From: Planctomycetota bacterium
GTDB taxonomy: Bacteria; Planctomycetota; Planctomycetia; Pirellulales; Pirellulaceae
Length of the DNA: 64,000 bases
Reading direction: 5' to 3'
Assembly: GCA_026692865.1 (NCBI GenBank)
Contig: JAPLNI010000026.1
Span: 32,395-96,394, forward strand
The notes under the pieces were generated by a model. That model worked only from the letters and a program-made list of their open reading frames with translations, did not search any database and was not told the DNA's origin. Positions within the stretch are counted from its first letter, which is position 1; each line of letters begins with the position of its first letter. Shown here piece after piece: positions 17,487 to 25,819 of the stretch. Both the position numbers and the translations under genes were made by a program.

Positions 17487-17870
17487 CTATTTCAAGTCCT
17501 TAACGCCCTTCTTACCGGCAACCGTCTTTCTCGGACCCTTACGAGTTCGCGCGTTGGTTCGCGTGCGTTGACCGCGAACTGGAAGACCAGCTCGGTGTCG
17601 CATCCCGCGATAGCACTTGATTTCTCGAAGACGATGAATGTTTTGACCGACTTGGCGGCGAAGAGGACCTTCGACCGTATAATCGCGTTCTGCCAACGAG
17701 GCCAGACGGCTCAATTCGTCTTCATCCAGATCCCGAGCCTTTTTGGTCGGGTCGATCTGGGTCTTGACGCACAACTCTCGTGCTGTGTGAGAACCAATTC
17801 CGTATAAATATGTTAGCGATATCTGAATTTGTTTATCATTCGGGATATCAACCCCTAGCAAACGCGGCAT
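17487..17870 (-). CDS. rpsM: 30S ribosomal protein S13
   Basis: The product has 127 residues. It starts MPRLLGVDIPNDKQIQISLT and contains YLYGIGSHTARELC, VGQNIHRLREIKCYRGMRHR and GLPVRGQRTRTNARTRKGPR, all standard S13 elements. It is the head protein of the 30S subunit contacting tRNA and S19. First gene of the S13-S11-alpha-L17 cluster in this window. Confidence 0.98.
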   Translation of the reverse strand: MPRLLGVDIPNDKQIQISLTYLYGIGSHTARELCVKTQIDPTKKARDLDEDELSRLASLAERDYTVEGPLRRQVGQNIHRLREIKCYRGMRHRAGLPVRGQRTRTNARTRKGPRKTVAGKKGVKDLK

Positions 17871-18244
17871 GAAGCCGTCTCCTCAATCAAAACATCGTAA
17901 TATGACATAAGCTGGGCTCTCTTTGGACAAATGCCGAGACCAAGCTTGCTCTTTAGCGAGCCGCGTAGTGTAGCCGGTAAACGGTCGACCTTGCAAGGCT
18001 TGTTGCGATACGGATTTTGAATTTCTATGTCGCGACCCAATTTTCGCCTCTTTTTCCGGGGGTTCCCATTTTCTCTCGGTTGAATTGACGCTAGTTCGAG
18101 GAACTCGAAGGACGATTTTGGTTGCGATTCCATCTGCCACTAGTCTGGATACCCCTAGTCCGGTTAAAACTTGAGGATCTCTCAAGTTAGGGCGTTCAAG
18201 CGATCGCACTCCGTTTTACAAAATGACAGGAAAACTATCTCATT
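17871..18244. other. 374-bp intergenic region ahead of rpsM
   Basis: This is the upstream region of the ribosomal-protein operon (minus) and of the CaMKII-association-like gene (plus). I looked for rpmJ (L36), which often precedes rpsM, and found no frame with its Cys4 zinc pattern. Minus-strand open frames at 17855-18209 have no conserved features. A leader for autoregulation is plausible, but I cannot define a structure. Confidence 0.4.
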
Positions 18245-18640
18245 ATGTCGATTGATTCAGATCGTGACCAGGTTTTGGAACTGACGCAAAAGCTTCTTAT
18301 GGCCGCCACCAGCGGCGACTGGGAGACGTATGTTGAACTTTGCGACCCTTCACTCACTGCATTTGAGCCCGAGGCGGTTGGAAATTTGGTCGATGGACTC
18401 GATTTTCATCATTTCTACTTCAAGCTGCCCGGTGGCGGAGATTCCCCGATCCAATCCACGATCGTTGCACCGCACATCAGAATCATGGGCGATGTAGCAG
18501 TAATCGCATACGTGAGGCTAACTCAAAAGCTTCGTGATGGAGCACCTATCACCGCCGCAATGGAAGAAACCCGGATCTGGCAACGTTCGGGTGGCTCTTG
18601 GAAGCACGTCCACTTTCACCGGTCGCCGACTGGTCGATAA
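18245..18640 (+). CDS. CaMKII-association-domain / SnoaL-like protein (NTF2 fold)
   Basis: The product has 131 residues. The sequence pattern is typical of the calcium/calmodulin-dependent kinase II association domain family within the NTF2-like superfamily: GDWETYVELCDPSLTAFEPE, VDGLDFHHFYF, then APHIRIMGDVAVIAYVRL and TRIWQRSGGSWKHVHFHRS. Bacterial members are small stand-alone oligomers of unknown ligand. There is no kinase nearby. ATG 18245 gives the expected start. Confidence 0.85.
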   Translation: MSIDSDRDQVLELTQKLLMAATSGDWETYVELCDPSLTAFEPEAVGNLVDGLDFHHFYFKLPGGGDSPIQSTIVAPHIRIMGDVAVIAYVRLTQKLRDGAPITAAMEETRIWQRSGGSWKHVHFHRSPTGR

Positions 18641-18681
18641 AGGCTTATACTTAGACCGACTGGAAAACCCAACTGGCGGAT

Positions 18682-19008
18682 TTAGTTGATGAGTGTTTGC
18701 AATTTTGCCAGAACTTCGGCAAGTACCTCCGCGTCGACCCGCCCTTTCAATTTTGCCTTGCGAACCCGCCAATCCATGCTTTTAACTTGATCCGCCAGCA
18801 CTACACTCGGTGTTTTGCCTGGAACGATCACTTCAAAGGGGTATCCTTTGGTCTGGCTGGTTAGCGGACAAAGAACACAAAGCAAGGTCTTCGCATTGTA
18901 GGCCTTTGGCGAGAGAACCAGAGCAGGCCGATGCTGTGCTTGCTCGCGTCCAGCTTGCGGATCAAAGTTGATCCAAATCAAGTCACCTCGGTCTGGGATG
19001 AAAGTCAT
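18682..19008 (-). CDS. mazF: MazF/PemK-family toxin (endoribonuclease)
   Basis: The product has 108 residues. FIPDRGDLIWINFDPQAGRE followed by QAQHRPALVLSP is the family's N-terminal signature ('GDIvwvdfdPq.G.EqaG.RPalVlS'). LLCVLCPLTSQTKGYPFEV and VVLADQVKSMDWR follow, including the conserved Thr/Ser and the D-Q segment. It likely cleaves single-stranded mRNA at short sites when free of antitoxin. It overlaps mazE by 4 bp, the usual antitoxin-first arrangement. Confidence 0.92.
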   Translation of the reverse strand: MTFIPDRGDLIWINFDPQAGREQAQHRPALVLSPKAYNAKTLLCVLCPLTSQTKGYPFEVIVPGKTPSVVLADQVKSMDWRVRKAKLKGRVDAEVLAEVLAKLQTLIN

Positions 19009-19250
19009 TCGATAACGACCTCAGCACCAACCGCTTTGCCTTCAGTGCATTCCGAGTGCAAGTTCTCAGGTGTGATCTGGCTCAGCAATTCGTCCAGCTT
19101 TAGTTTGCCGGTTCGCGGCGTGATCACCATTCTATTTCGGCGCAAGTCTAGGTCAGCCATGTTTCCGGGCCCAATTCCTAAGGCTTCAGCAACCTTGCTC
19201 GGAATTCGAAGCGCGATGCTGTTACCCCACTTTGAAAACTGGACTTCCAT
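19005..19250 (-). CDS. mazE: MazE/AbrB-type antitoxin
   Basis: The product has 81 residues. MEVQFSKWGNSIALRIPSKV is the swapped-hairpin AbrB DNA-binding fold ('KWGNS.aiRiP') and LGIGPGNMADLDL completes it. The acidic tail should wrap the MazF dimer. ATG 19250 is preferred over the longer frame to 19289 because the fold begins there. By family precedent the MazEF complex represses its own promoter, which would lie at 19251-19320; TATATCCAATGAGTATAC there (19295-19312) is a loosely palindromic candidate operator. Confidence 0.92.
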   Translation of the reverse strand: MEVQFSKWGNSIALRIPSKVAEALGIGPGNMADLDLRRNRMVITPRTGKLKLDELLSQITPENLHSECTEGKAVGAEVVIE

Positions 19251-19512
19251 AAACGTTACCTGAAAATCTATCGCGACGACAATGTGCAAGTTGTATATCC
19301 AATGAGTATACGCCTTTCCGCCGCAAGAAGCAAATTAATGACGTTTGCTTGGCCGTTTGGTCGGGCTGTTCAATTATGCCTGAGACCATGAACCCAAAAT
19401 CGGTTCCGATTTTTCCTTGAGTGCAGGTTGTACGGATTCCGATACTAGCTTCTGAGACTCGTCAGTTTTGTTTTCTCAGTCTGGCCCAATGTGGCTTTTG
19501 GGGGAAGTGTTC

Positions 19513-19842
19513 ATGCTTCGGTTATTTGCGCTCTCGGTCTTGTGCGTCGTTGCAGCACAGTCATTCGACATTTCAGCAGCCTCGGCACAGCAACCTCAAG
19601 CCTACGGGCAAGCATGGGGAAACAACCAGGGAGCTCGCGATTTCAATCGCTTCCAGCATTACCCCTATGTCTACTACCCACAAAATTTCTACGGAAGCGA
19701 ATACTTCCGCAGTAGCGATAGCTTGTACTACCGTTATCCGCAAGAAATGCAGATACCCGTCTACAATCGTCAGTGGCACAACTACTACCCAGAGAAGCAA
19801 CGCTACCACTGGGGCCACCAATTCATCTTGGACGTTTTCTAA
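19513..19842 (+). CDS. Small secreted Tyr/Gln-rich planctomycete protein
   Basis: The product has 109 residues. It has a clear signal peptide (MLRLFALSVLCVVAAQSF, then a cleavage region SAASAQQ). The mature part is rich in Tyr, Gln, Asn and aromatic residues (NRFQHYPYVYYPQNFYGSEY; WHNYYPEKQRYHWGHQF). I recall similar planctomycete proteins carrying the label 'calmodulin-binding protein', but nothing in the sequence supports that function. The frame is open from 19468, but the signal peptide fixes ATG 19513. Convergent with czcA, separated by a family A repeat. Confidence 0.75.
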   Translation: MLRLFALSVLCVVAAQSFDISAASAQQPQAYGQAWGNNQGARDFNRFQHYPYVYYPQNFYGSEYFRSSDSLYYRYPQEMQIPVYNRQWHNYYPEKQRYHWGHQFILDVF

Positions 19843-19874
19843 AGATAAGCCTCTATGTCCTTCGAACGATGAAT

Positions 19875-19976
19875 CCTGAACCGTGGGTGCTAGCCACGGG
19901 TGGCGCGCGGCGGTTGATGCTTAAGTTTTCACAAACTTTATCAGAGGGAACCCGGGGCTATCGCCCACGGCTCAGG
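19875..19976 (+). repeat. Family A palindromic repeat, intergenic 102-bp copy (A4)
   Basis: The left arm is CCTGAACCGTGGGTGCTAGC and the right arm's reverse complement begins CCTGAGCCGTGGGCGATAGC. The right arm's variable pair is G:C; the left arm has a G/A mismatch. It lies between two convergent genes, 18 bp past the czcA stop, where the hairpins could help end transcription. Its centre matches the 102-bp copy at 52676 in the opposite orientation. Confidence 0.85.
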
Positions 19977-19993
19977 TATTTGTAGTACGTTCA

Positions 19994-22900
19994 TCAGGTT
20001 AGTCTACGGCCCAACCGCTGATATATCAGCGGTAGGATCAATGTTGTGAGCATGGTCGATGTAATCAGACCGCCTATGACCACCGTTGCCAGAGGTCGCT
20101 GGATCTCTGCTCCATCTCCATGAGAAACAGCCATCGGCAAAAATCCGAGCGCAGCAACCGAAGCGGTCATCAGGATCGGTCGCATCCGTGTCATCGCCGT
20201 TTCCAATGTGATCGTCTCGATATCGAACAAACCGAGTGCTCGCATGTTCTCAGCAGCACTAACCCAAACCAAGCTATTGAGCACAGCGATCCCAAGCAAG
20301 GCGATGAAGCCAACGCCGGCTGAAATGCTAAAAGGCAGCCCACGCAGTGCTAACGAGAAAACTCCACCTGATAGAGCGACCGGTATCGCGAGGAAAATGA
20401 TCGCGGTGAGCTTCCAAGATTGAAACGTTGCGTGAATGAGAACAGTCACGAGCATTAGCACTAGCGGCGTGATCAGAGCAAGTCTTAACGAGGCTGTCTG
20501 GAGGTTTTCATAAGTTCCTCCCCAACGCACTTCGTAACCAGGTGGAAGTTTGACTTGGTTTTCCACTTGCTTCTGCGCCTCAGCAACAAAGCTTGCCGTG
20601 TCGCGACCGCGCACGTTGGCGGATACGTAAGTTCTCCGATGCCCCATTTCGTGCTCGATCGCCGGCGGAGTGTTCCCAAGTTCGATCTTGGCAACATCCT
20701 GCATCAAGATTGTTTTACCGCTTCGGGTGCGAATAGGCATCATACGAATTCTTTGAACATCGTCACGCCAATCGTCTGGCATTCGAATCACAATCGGGTG
20801 GCGGACTCGTCCTTCATAAGCCACTCCGACATCAATTTGACCGATGGCTTCGATATTCTGCATGATCGTCGTAGCATCTAGCCCGTATCTTCCTACCGCT
20901 TGATGATCGATCTCAACTCGAAGCGTTGTCAAATTTGCCTGTGAGTCCGGCTTCACATCCGCTGCACCTCGCACCGATTGAATGACCGTTGTGATTTCTT
21001 TCGAGAGTCGTGAAAGCTCGTCGATGTCTTCCCCGTAAATTAAGGCAGCGACATCAGACTTCACACCGGCAACTAATTCGTTGACTCGCATCTCAATTGG
21101 TTGAGTGAATCCAAACGCAACACCCGGAATAGACGCAGTAAGTTGTTCATTGAGCTGCTCAATAAGCTTCTCTCGAGTCATTCCGTTTTTCCAAGTGTCT
21201 TTTGGATGCAAGATGACCCAGACGTCCGTTTGATGCACGCCCATGATGTCGTTCGCAATTTCTGGACGGCCTGTTTTGCAAAAAACCGTGTGAACCTCTG
21301 GATAGCCGAGCACAATCTTCTCGATCGCTTTTGTCATAGGTTGTGACCCTTCCAGAGAAGCGCTCGGCAGTCGCAAGGCCTCGATCAATAAATCTCCCTC
21401 TTCCAATCTTGGCATAAATTCGGCACCAAGTCGCATTGCGACAGGTATTGCCGCGACAGTGATCGCCAACGCTAATCCCATGCTCCACACCGGCAAACGC
21501 ATCGCCAATTTCAGAGTGGGCCGATAGATCGAAAGAAGAATTCGCACCAGCCAGCTGGGATCAGCCGAAATATTCTTGGGGAGAAAAAGTGTTGACAGCG
21601 CTGGCATGACCGTCATCGACACGACGAGTGATCCGCCAAGTGCGAGTAGCAAGGTCAATGCCATTGGGCGAAACAGTTTTCCTTCACTCCCTTCCAAAAA
21701 CAACAGCGGAACAAAAACTACCGCGATAATCAACTCACCGAATACCGTTGGTTTTCGAACTTCATAAGCGGCATCAGCGATCAACTGAGGCCGGTCTTTT
21801 CTTACGGCAATTTTTTCACCTGAGCCGTCGGCGCTAGCCGCGGGTATCGTTCCATCAGCTGAAATATTGCCCAGTGCGTCACCCGTGGCTAGCGCCATCG
21901 GCTCAGGGGCTTTTGCACTACCCGTGGCATGTGCCATCGGTTCAGAGAGGCGGTGAATACAGTTTTCAATCGTGATTACCGATGAATCGACGATCATTCC
22001 AAAGTCGATCGCTCCAAGACTCATGAGCGATGCTGATATACCTAGCCCCCACATCGCATTGGTCGCAAATAGCATCGAAAGCGGAATTGCCATCGCAGTA
22101 ATCAGCCCCGCGCGAATGCTTCCCAAGAACACAAACAAAACGCTCACAACCAGGATCGCTCCTTCCAGTAAGTTCTTTGCAACTGTATGGATAGCGCGAT
22201 CGATTAATCCTTCACGATCATAAATGACTTCGATCTCGACACCTTTCGGCAATGTTGATTGAATCTCAGCTAGTCGATCCTTGACTCGTTGCACCACAAG
22301 TCGCGAATTCTCTCCAACGAGCATCATCGCCATCCCAATGACTGCTTCACCGCGACCATCACGTGACGCAGCGCCTTGCCGGAGCAGGGCCCCTTCAACC
22401 ACGCTTGCAACATCACGCACAAGTACCGGCGATCCTTCATCAGCACTTCTTAAAACCACATTTCGAATATCATCCAGCGATCTCAACATCGATTCACCTT
22501 GGATATAGCGTTGCTGACCACCCGCAATCATGTAGCCTCCGCTCACGGCAAGGTTATTCCGCTGGACCGCTTGTGCGATTTCTTCCAAAGTGAAATTCAA
22601 CTCGAGCATACGATTGGGATCGGGTTGAATACTGTAACACTTGAAGTAGCCGCCGTGGCTGTTGACTTCCGTTACGCCCTCGACAGTTTTCAGGCGTGGC
22701 GCGATGTCCCATTCCAGCATCGTTCGCAACTGAGTGGGCGTAAAACCACCACCCCGGACTTCGAATTGAATTACTTCACCAAGTGCAGTGGTGAGCGGTC
22801 CCAACTGTGGTCTGGAGATGTGCGACGGTAGATCGTCGGAAGCACCATCCAATCGTTGACTGATCAGTTGGCGAGCCCAATAGAGGTCCGTTCCCTCTTT

Positions 22901-23191
22901 AAACACCACGGTAATAAGAGAAATCCCAAGCCGCGAGATACTCCGCGTTTCTATTGAATTAGGCAAGCCTGAGAGCTGTAATTCGATTGGTTGTGTGATA
23001 TACCGCTCGACTTCAATCGGTGACAGCGACCCTGCCGACGTTACGACTTGCACTTGGACATTCGTCAAGTCAGGAATAGCATCCAGCGGTAGTCGCATCG
23101 CATTAAAGGCACCTGACACGGCAACCGCGGAAGCCACTAAGCACACCATCCAAGGGTGACGCGCCGAGCTTTCGATAATTTTGCGCATCAT
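19994..23191 (-). CDS. czcA: RND heavy-metal efflux pump, CzcA/CusA family, with repeat insertion
   Basis: This is the inner-membrane proton-driven pump of a tripartite metal efflux system. The product has 1065 residues with 12 predicted membrane spans in two sets (spans 1 and 7 each followed by a large periplasmic domain). GAIDFGMIVDSSVITIENCI is the span-4 region with the proton-relay Asp residues of HME-RND pumps. The RPQLIADAAYEVRKPTVFGE loop is also typical. ATG 23191 (MMRKIIESSARHPWMV) starts 4 bp after czcB stops. Between residues 416 and 458, in the cytoplasmic loop after span 4, one and a half family A units add EPMAHATG ... EPMALATG ... ASADGSG in frame. Metal specificity (Co/Zn/Cd versus Cu/Ag) is not decidable here. 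Confidence 0.93.
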   Translation of the reverse strand: MMRKIIESSARHPWMVCLVASAVAVSGAFNAMRLPLDAIPDLTNVQVQVVTSAGSLSPIEVERYITQPIELQLSGLPNSIETRSISRLGISLITVVFKEGTDLYWARQLISQRLDGASDDLPSHISRPQLGPLTTALGEVIQFEVRGGGFTPTQLRTMLEWDIAPRLKTVEGVTEVNSHGGYFKCYSIQPDPNRMLELNFTLEEIAQAVQRNNLAVSGGYMIAGGQQRYIQGESMLRSLDDIRNVVLRSADEGSPVLVRDVASVVEGALLRQGAASRDGRGEAVIGMAMMLVGENSRLVVQRVKDRLAEIQSTLPKGVEIEVIYDREGLIDRAIHTVAKNLLEGAILVVSVLFVFLGSIRAGLITAMAIPLSMLFATNAMWGLGISASLMSLGAIDFGMIVDSSVITIENCIHRLSEPMAHATGSAKAPEPMALATGDALGNISADGTIPAASADGSGEKIAVRKDRPQLIADAAYEVRKPTVFGELIIAVVFVPLLFLEGSEGKLFRPMALTLLLALGGSLVVSMTVMPALSTLFLPKNISADPSWLVRILLSIYRPTLKLAMRLPVWSMGLALAITVAAIPVAMRLGAEFMPRLEEGDLLIEALRLPSASLEGSQPMTKAIEKIVLGYPEVHTVFCKTGRPEIANDIMGVHQTDVWVILHPKDTWKNGMTREKLIEQLNEQLTASIPGVAFGFTQPIEMRVNELVAGVKSDVAALIYGEDIDELSRLSKEITTVIQSVRGAADVKPDSQANLTTLRVEIDHQAVGRYGLDATTIMQNIEAIGQIDVGVAYEGRVRHPIVIRMPDDWRDDVQRIRMMPIRTRSGKTILMQDVAKIELGNTPPAIEHEMGHRRTYVSANVRGRDTASFVAEAQKQVENQVKLPPGYEVRWGGTYENLQTASLRLALITPLVLMLVTVLIHATFQSWKLTAIIFLAIPVALSGGVFSLALRGLPFSISAGVGFIALLGIAVLNSLVWVSAAENMRALGLFDIETITLETAMTRMRPILMTASVAALGFLPMAVSHGDGAEIQRPLATVVIGGLITSTMLTTLILPLIYQRLGRRLT
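21819..21945 (-). repeat. Family A palindromic repeat inside czcA: 89-bp pair plus an extra half (A5)
   Basis: The pair at 21819-21907 has a left arm with C:G and a right arm with T:A as the variable hairpin pair. A further single half-unit at 21920-21945 has CTGAACCGATGGCACATGCC as reverse complement. The pair's centre (TCGTTCCATCAGC...) matches that in czcB, so the two are close relatives. Read on the minus strand, all three halves stay in the common repeat frame. Confidence 0.9.
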
Positions 23192-23195
23192 TTTG

Positions 23196-24875
23196 TTATT
23201 CCCTCTCCAAGAAGGCTTCGCTAGCCAGTTCAAAAACGCGATTCAGTATCACTCGATCATCGACGCGAAGACCACTTAATACCTCGATGCGATCCTTCGA
23301 TCGTCGCCCAGTTCCAATCGCGACAACTTCGAATTGGTTTTGTGTGTGTGCCGCCTCATACCCTGATCCGTTCCCTGAGCCGTCGGCGCTAGCCGCGGGT
23401 TTCGTTCCATCAGCGGTAAATTTATTCCTGGCGTCGCCCGTGGCTAGCGCAATCGGCTCAGGGGGCGTGTGCTCGCTTAACGTCGCCCGCAGCACATAAT
23501 CCACACCGTCGTTTGAGAAAACAGCGGAGGCAGGAAGTGACTGAGACAACTCGCCTTTTCTAGGGAGCAATCTTGCGATCATTCCAGGACGCAGCTTTAA
23601 ACTCGTGTTCGAAATAGAGGCCGTCATTTGGATCCCACCTGAGTTCTCACTGACTCGTCCGCCGATCATTTGAATGGTCGCTTCGAGCCGCCCTTCGTTC
23701 TCTAAGCCAAGCACTTCCGCTTGAACCGTATCCCCCTTTTTCGTGCTAAGAAGATCCCAGTCTTGCTGTCTCAGGTCACCGACTAACCAAAGGCTGGATG
23801 TGTCAGCAACAAGCAATAGATTTTCGCCCGCCGTGGCACGTTCACCATTGGCGAAATACCTTTCTAGAACGACCCCAGAACCTGGTGAGCGATGGACGAA
23901 TTGATCAGAAGCTCCACCGGAAGCGAGTCCTACTTGCTCAAGCTCGGACCAATTCATACTTGTCCCGGGTCGAATACCAAGATACTTCCGCAACTCGGCA
24001 GTTTGATTTTCCAATTCACCCTGCGCCGCGGCTTGTTCCGCTTCGGCTTGTAAGATTGCTTGTCGTATGTCGAACTGCGATTGCTCGATGGCTCCTTGCA
24101 GAAGTGCCTTGGCTGCTTCACGTTCGCTCTCGCGTTCGATGATCGATTTGCTCGAAAGAATTCCTTTGTCTGCAAATTGCGATGACTGGCTGAGCAATCT
24201 TTCTGCGGACCGATATCGAGCGAACGCAGCGATTATTTTTGCACCATAATCAGCGGTCGGTTGTTCTGTTCGTAGTTCCTCTAACGACTTCCCAGATTCA
24301 ACACTCGCAAGAATTCTCGCGACGAGCTTGGTTACTTCGTCGCTAACGTTGCGATGCCAAGCAAGTGAATCCTTGGCTCGATCTGCAAGGATTTTCTGGC
24401 GAACTAAATTGCTCCGCAACAAGGAAACTGGTGACGAAGAAAGCCTTATCAAAGGCTCACCAGCGTCCACCCACATCCCAAGCGGAACAAGTAATTCCTC
24501 GACAATTAGGTCGCTCGGAGCTGTTACTAGATAGTGTTTGCCAGGATCAAGATCTAGCTTTGCTTGAACCACTCGCTGCTCGTCCCAAGGCGCGACTGTT
24601 ATTGTGCCGATCGAGATGCCCATGGCGGATTGCCGCTGCGCGGATACTGTGATTGATTGATTTGTGTCTAGCGCTTTAGATGCGTCGACAGATTGTTCAC
24701 CAGTAGTCTTGGATGTTGATGAACGCAAATCAGTCGAGGAATCTTTTGCGAGCGATCCCCAACGCCACCAAGAAAGCAACGCAAGGACTCCAATGAAAAG
24801 TCCAAGAAGCAAAATCCATCGCTGATTCGCGAAAGTTGAATGAGAAGTGGTCGCTGGCGGGGTGGTCATGTTCAT
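23196..24875 (-). CDS. czcB: RND efflux membrane-fusion protein, CzcB/CusB family, with repeat insertion
   Basis: This is the periplasmic adaptor linking CzcA to an outer-membrane channel. The product has 559 residues. There is an N-terminal membrane anchor (QRWILLLGLFIGVLALLSWW), a barrel-sandwich/lipoyl half (DLIVEELLVPLGMWVDAGEP), a long helical hairpin (about 160-310, Glu/Gln/Ala-rich), a second lipoyl half (GSGVVLERYFANGERATAGE) and a beta-barrel. RIEVLSGLRVDDRVILN is the usual C-terminal segment. The family A repeat encodes residues 472-501 (EPIALATG...ASADGSG) in the membrane-proximal domain. No czcC outer-membrane gene is adjacent. Confidence 0.9.
   Translation of the reverse strand: MNMTTPPATTSHSTFANQRWILLLGLFIGVLALLSWWRWGSLAKDSSTDLRSSTSKTTGEQSVDASKALDTNQSITVSAQRQSAMGISIGTITVAPWDEQRVVQAKLDLDPGKHYLVTAPSDLIVEELLVPLGMWVDAGEPLIRLSSSPVSLLRSNLVRQKILADRAKDSLAWHRNVSDEVTKLVARILASVESGKSLEELRTEQPTADYGAKIIAAFARYRSAERLLSQSSQFADKGILSSKSIIERESEREAAKALLQGAIEQSQFDIRQAILQAEAEQAAAQGELENQTAELRKYLGIRPGTSMNWSELEQVGLASGGASDQFVHRSPGSGVVLERYFANGERATAGENLLLVADTSSLWLVGDLRQQDWDLLSTKKGDTVQAEVLGLENEGRLEATIQMIGGRVSENSGGIQMTASISNTSLKLRPGMIARLLPRKGELSQSLPASAVFSNDGVDYVLRATLSEHTPPEPIALATGDARNKFTADGTKPAASADGSGNGSGYEAAHTQNQFEVVAIGTGRRSKDRIEVLSGLRVDDRVILNRVFELASEAFLERE
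23374..23462 (-). repeat. Family A palindromic repeat inside czcB (A6, 89 bp)
   Basis: The left arm is CCTGAGCCGTCGGCGCTAGC with C:G as variable pair. The right arm has T:A and one stem mismatch (TGC for GGC). The central TTCGTTCCATCAGCGG... resembles the copy in czcA. The frame used on the minus strand is PEPIALATGD ... AASADGSG. The plus strand is also open in the mirror frame (EPSALAAGF ... ASAIGSG). Confidence 0.9.
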
Positions 24876-25118
24876 TCGGAATCAGCTAGGTTGGAATTGA
24901 GGTCGAAGCGGACTCGGGTAAGCACCGATTTCGCGATTACGATCTGGAGTGTGAGACTTATCCAATGCGAATAGACTAGAGTAAGATAGACTGCGTATTT
25001 TGTAGCGGAACGTCCAGCAAAGATTGAGATTTGCCTTTTACAAGTTCCGTGCGATCACTTTTGCTGATGTCTAGCCGCGAAATCAGCACTCGACGAAAAG
25101 TGACTTCTCACAGGCGTT

Positions 25119-25607
25119 TCAGAGAAGCAACCGAGAAGAATCTGCGCAGTAGCAACTGCGTGACTTCGATTGTCGAGCGAGAGAACTCGAACGATAAGAT
25201 GTTGCAAGATTATGAATGTCAAGCTCAGCACGATTGATGTGCGAGAGCCAAACGAGAAAGCAAGTGTCGAGACCGTAGCATCGCAAGACATCGACTCGGC
25301 GTTCCACCCCGATCGCCGTAACATTACCTATAATGTCGAGATGCGCAGATGATAGAGTCCCAGCAGGTTCGTCAGCAAAATGAAAACAAACCCAATGAAT
25401 GTGCCAGGATTTACCATCATCCTCATTGTCTGTCGCTTCTATAAGGTCGTGCGAGCAATCGCACAAATGAAGCTGCAATACACGTCCCGTTTGTGGTGTT
25501 CCCATTTCGAACCCATGGCAATGCGTCACCGGCAGCGGCACACCAGCTAGCAAAAAAACTAGCCATGCGACGAACATCGGGCGAACGAATTGGGAGCGGT
25601 GGGGCAT
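25119..25607 (-). CDS. Cys/His-rich exported protein upstream of czcBA
   Basis: The product has 162 residues. The N-terminus (FVAWLVFLLAGVPLPVTHCH) looks like a signal peptide or single span. The region just after it is unusually rich in potential metal ligands: THCHGFE, LHLCDCSHD and SWHIHWVCFHF. It lies 244 bp upstream of czcB on the same strand, so a periplasmic metal-binding accessory role is an attractive inference. I do not recognise the family. The last third (after about residue 110) has no obvious order, so the true stop or frame is less certain. Confidence 0.5.
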   Translation of the reverse strand: MPHRSQFVRPMFVAWLVFLLAGVPLPVTHCHGFEMGTPQTGRVLQLHLCDCSHDLIEATDNEDDGKSWHIHWVCFHFADEPAGTLSSAHLDIIGNVTAIGVERRVDVLRCYGLDTCFLVWLSHINRAELDIHNLATSYRSSSLARQSKSRSCYCADSSRLLL

Positions 25608-25819
25608 CTTTCAGAGCATTCCAACTGACAAAGACAATCTGACGTACAAAACGTCCTTAAAATTCTAGTTTACTCGAAAAGCCGGACGAATGCAATTTTA
25701 ACCGATGATCGACTTTGTATCTGCAATTCACATCCCAATGCAACCGATTGTGGTTCGACAATTAATTCAATTGCTTCACAAGTCAAACGAGAAAGCGTCC
25801 TCCTTTTGCCGGCCATACG

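Noticed and set aside
17855-18209. Candidate rpmJ or other ribosomal gene ahead of rpsM
   Set aside because: No frame has the L36 Cys/His zinc pattern or conserved start.
19875-19976. Treating the family A copies purely as intrinsic terminators
   Set aside because: Five copies lie inside genes and no T-tract follows the stems, so termination cannot be their general role.
23287-23499. Plus-strand frame across the czcB repeat (EPSALAAGF...)
   Set aside because: It is open only because the repeat is palindromic; czcB on the minus strand is the real gene.
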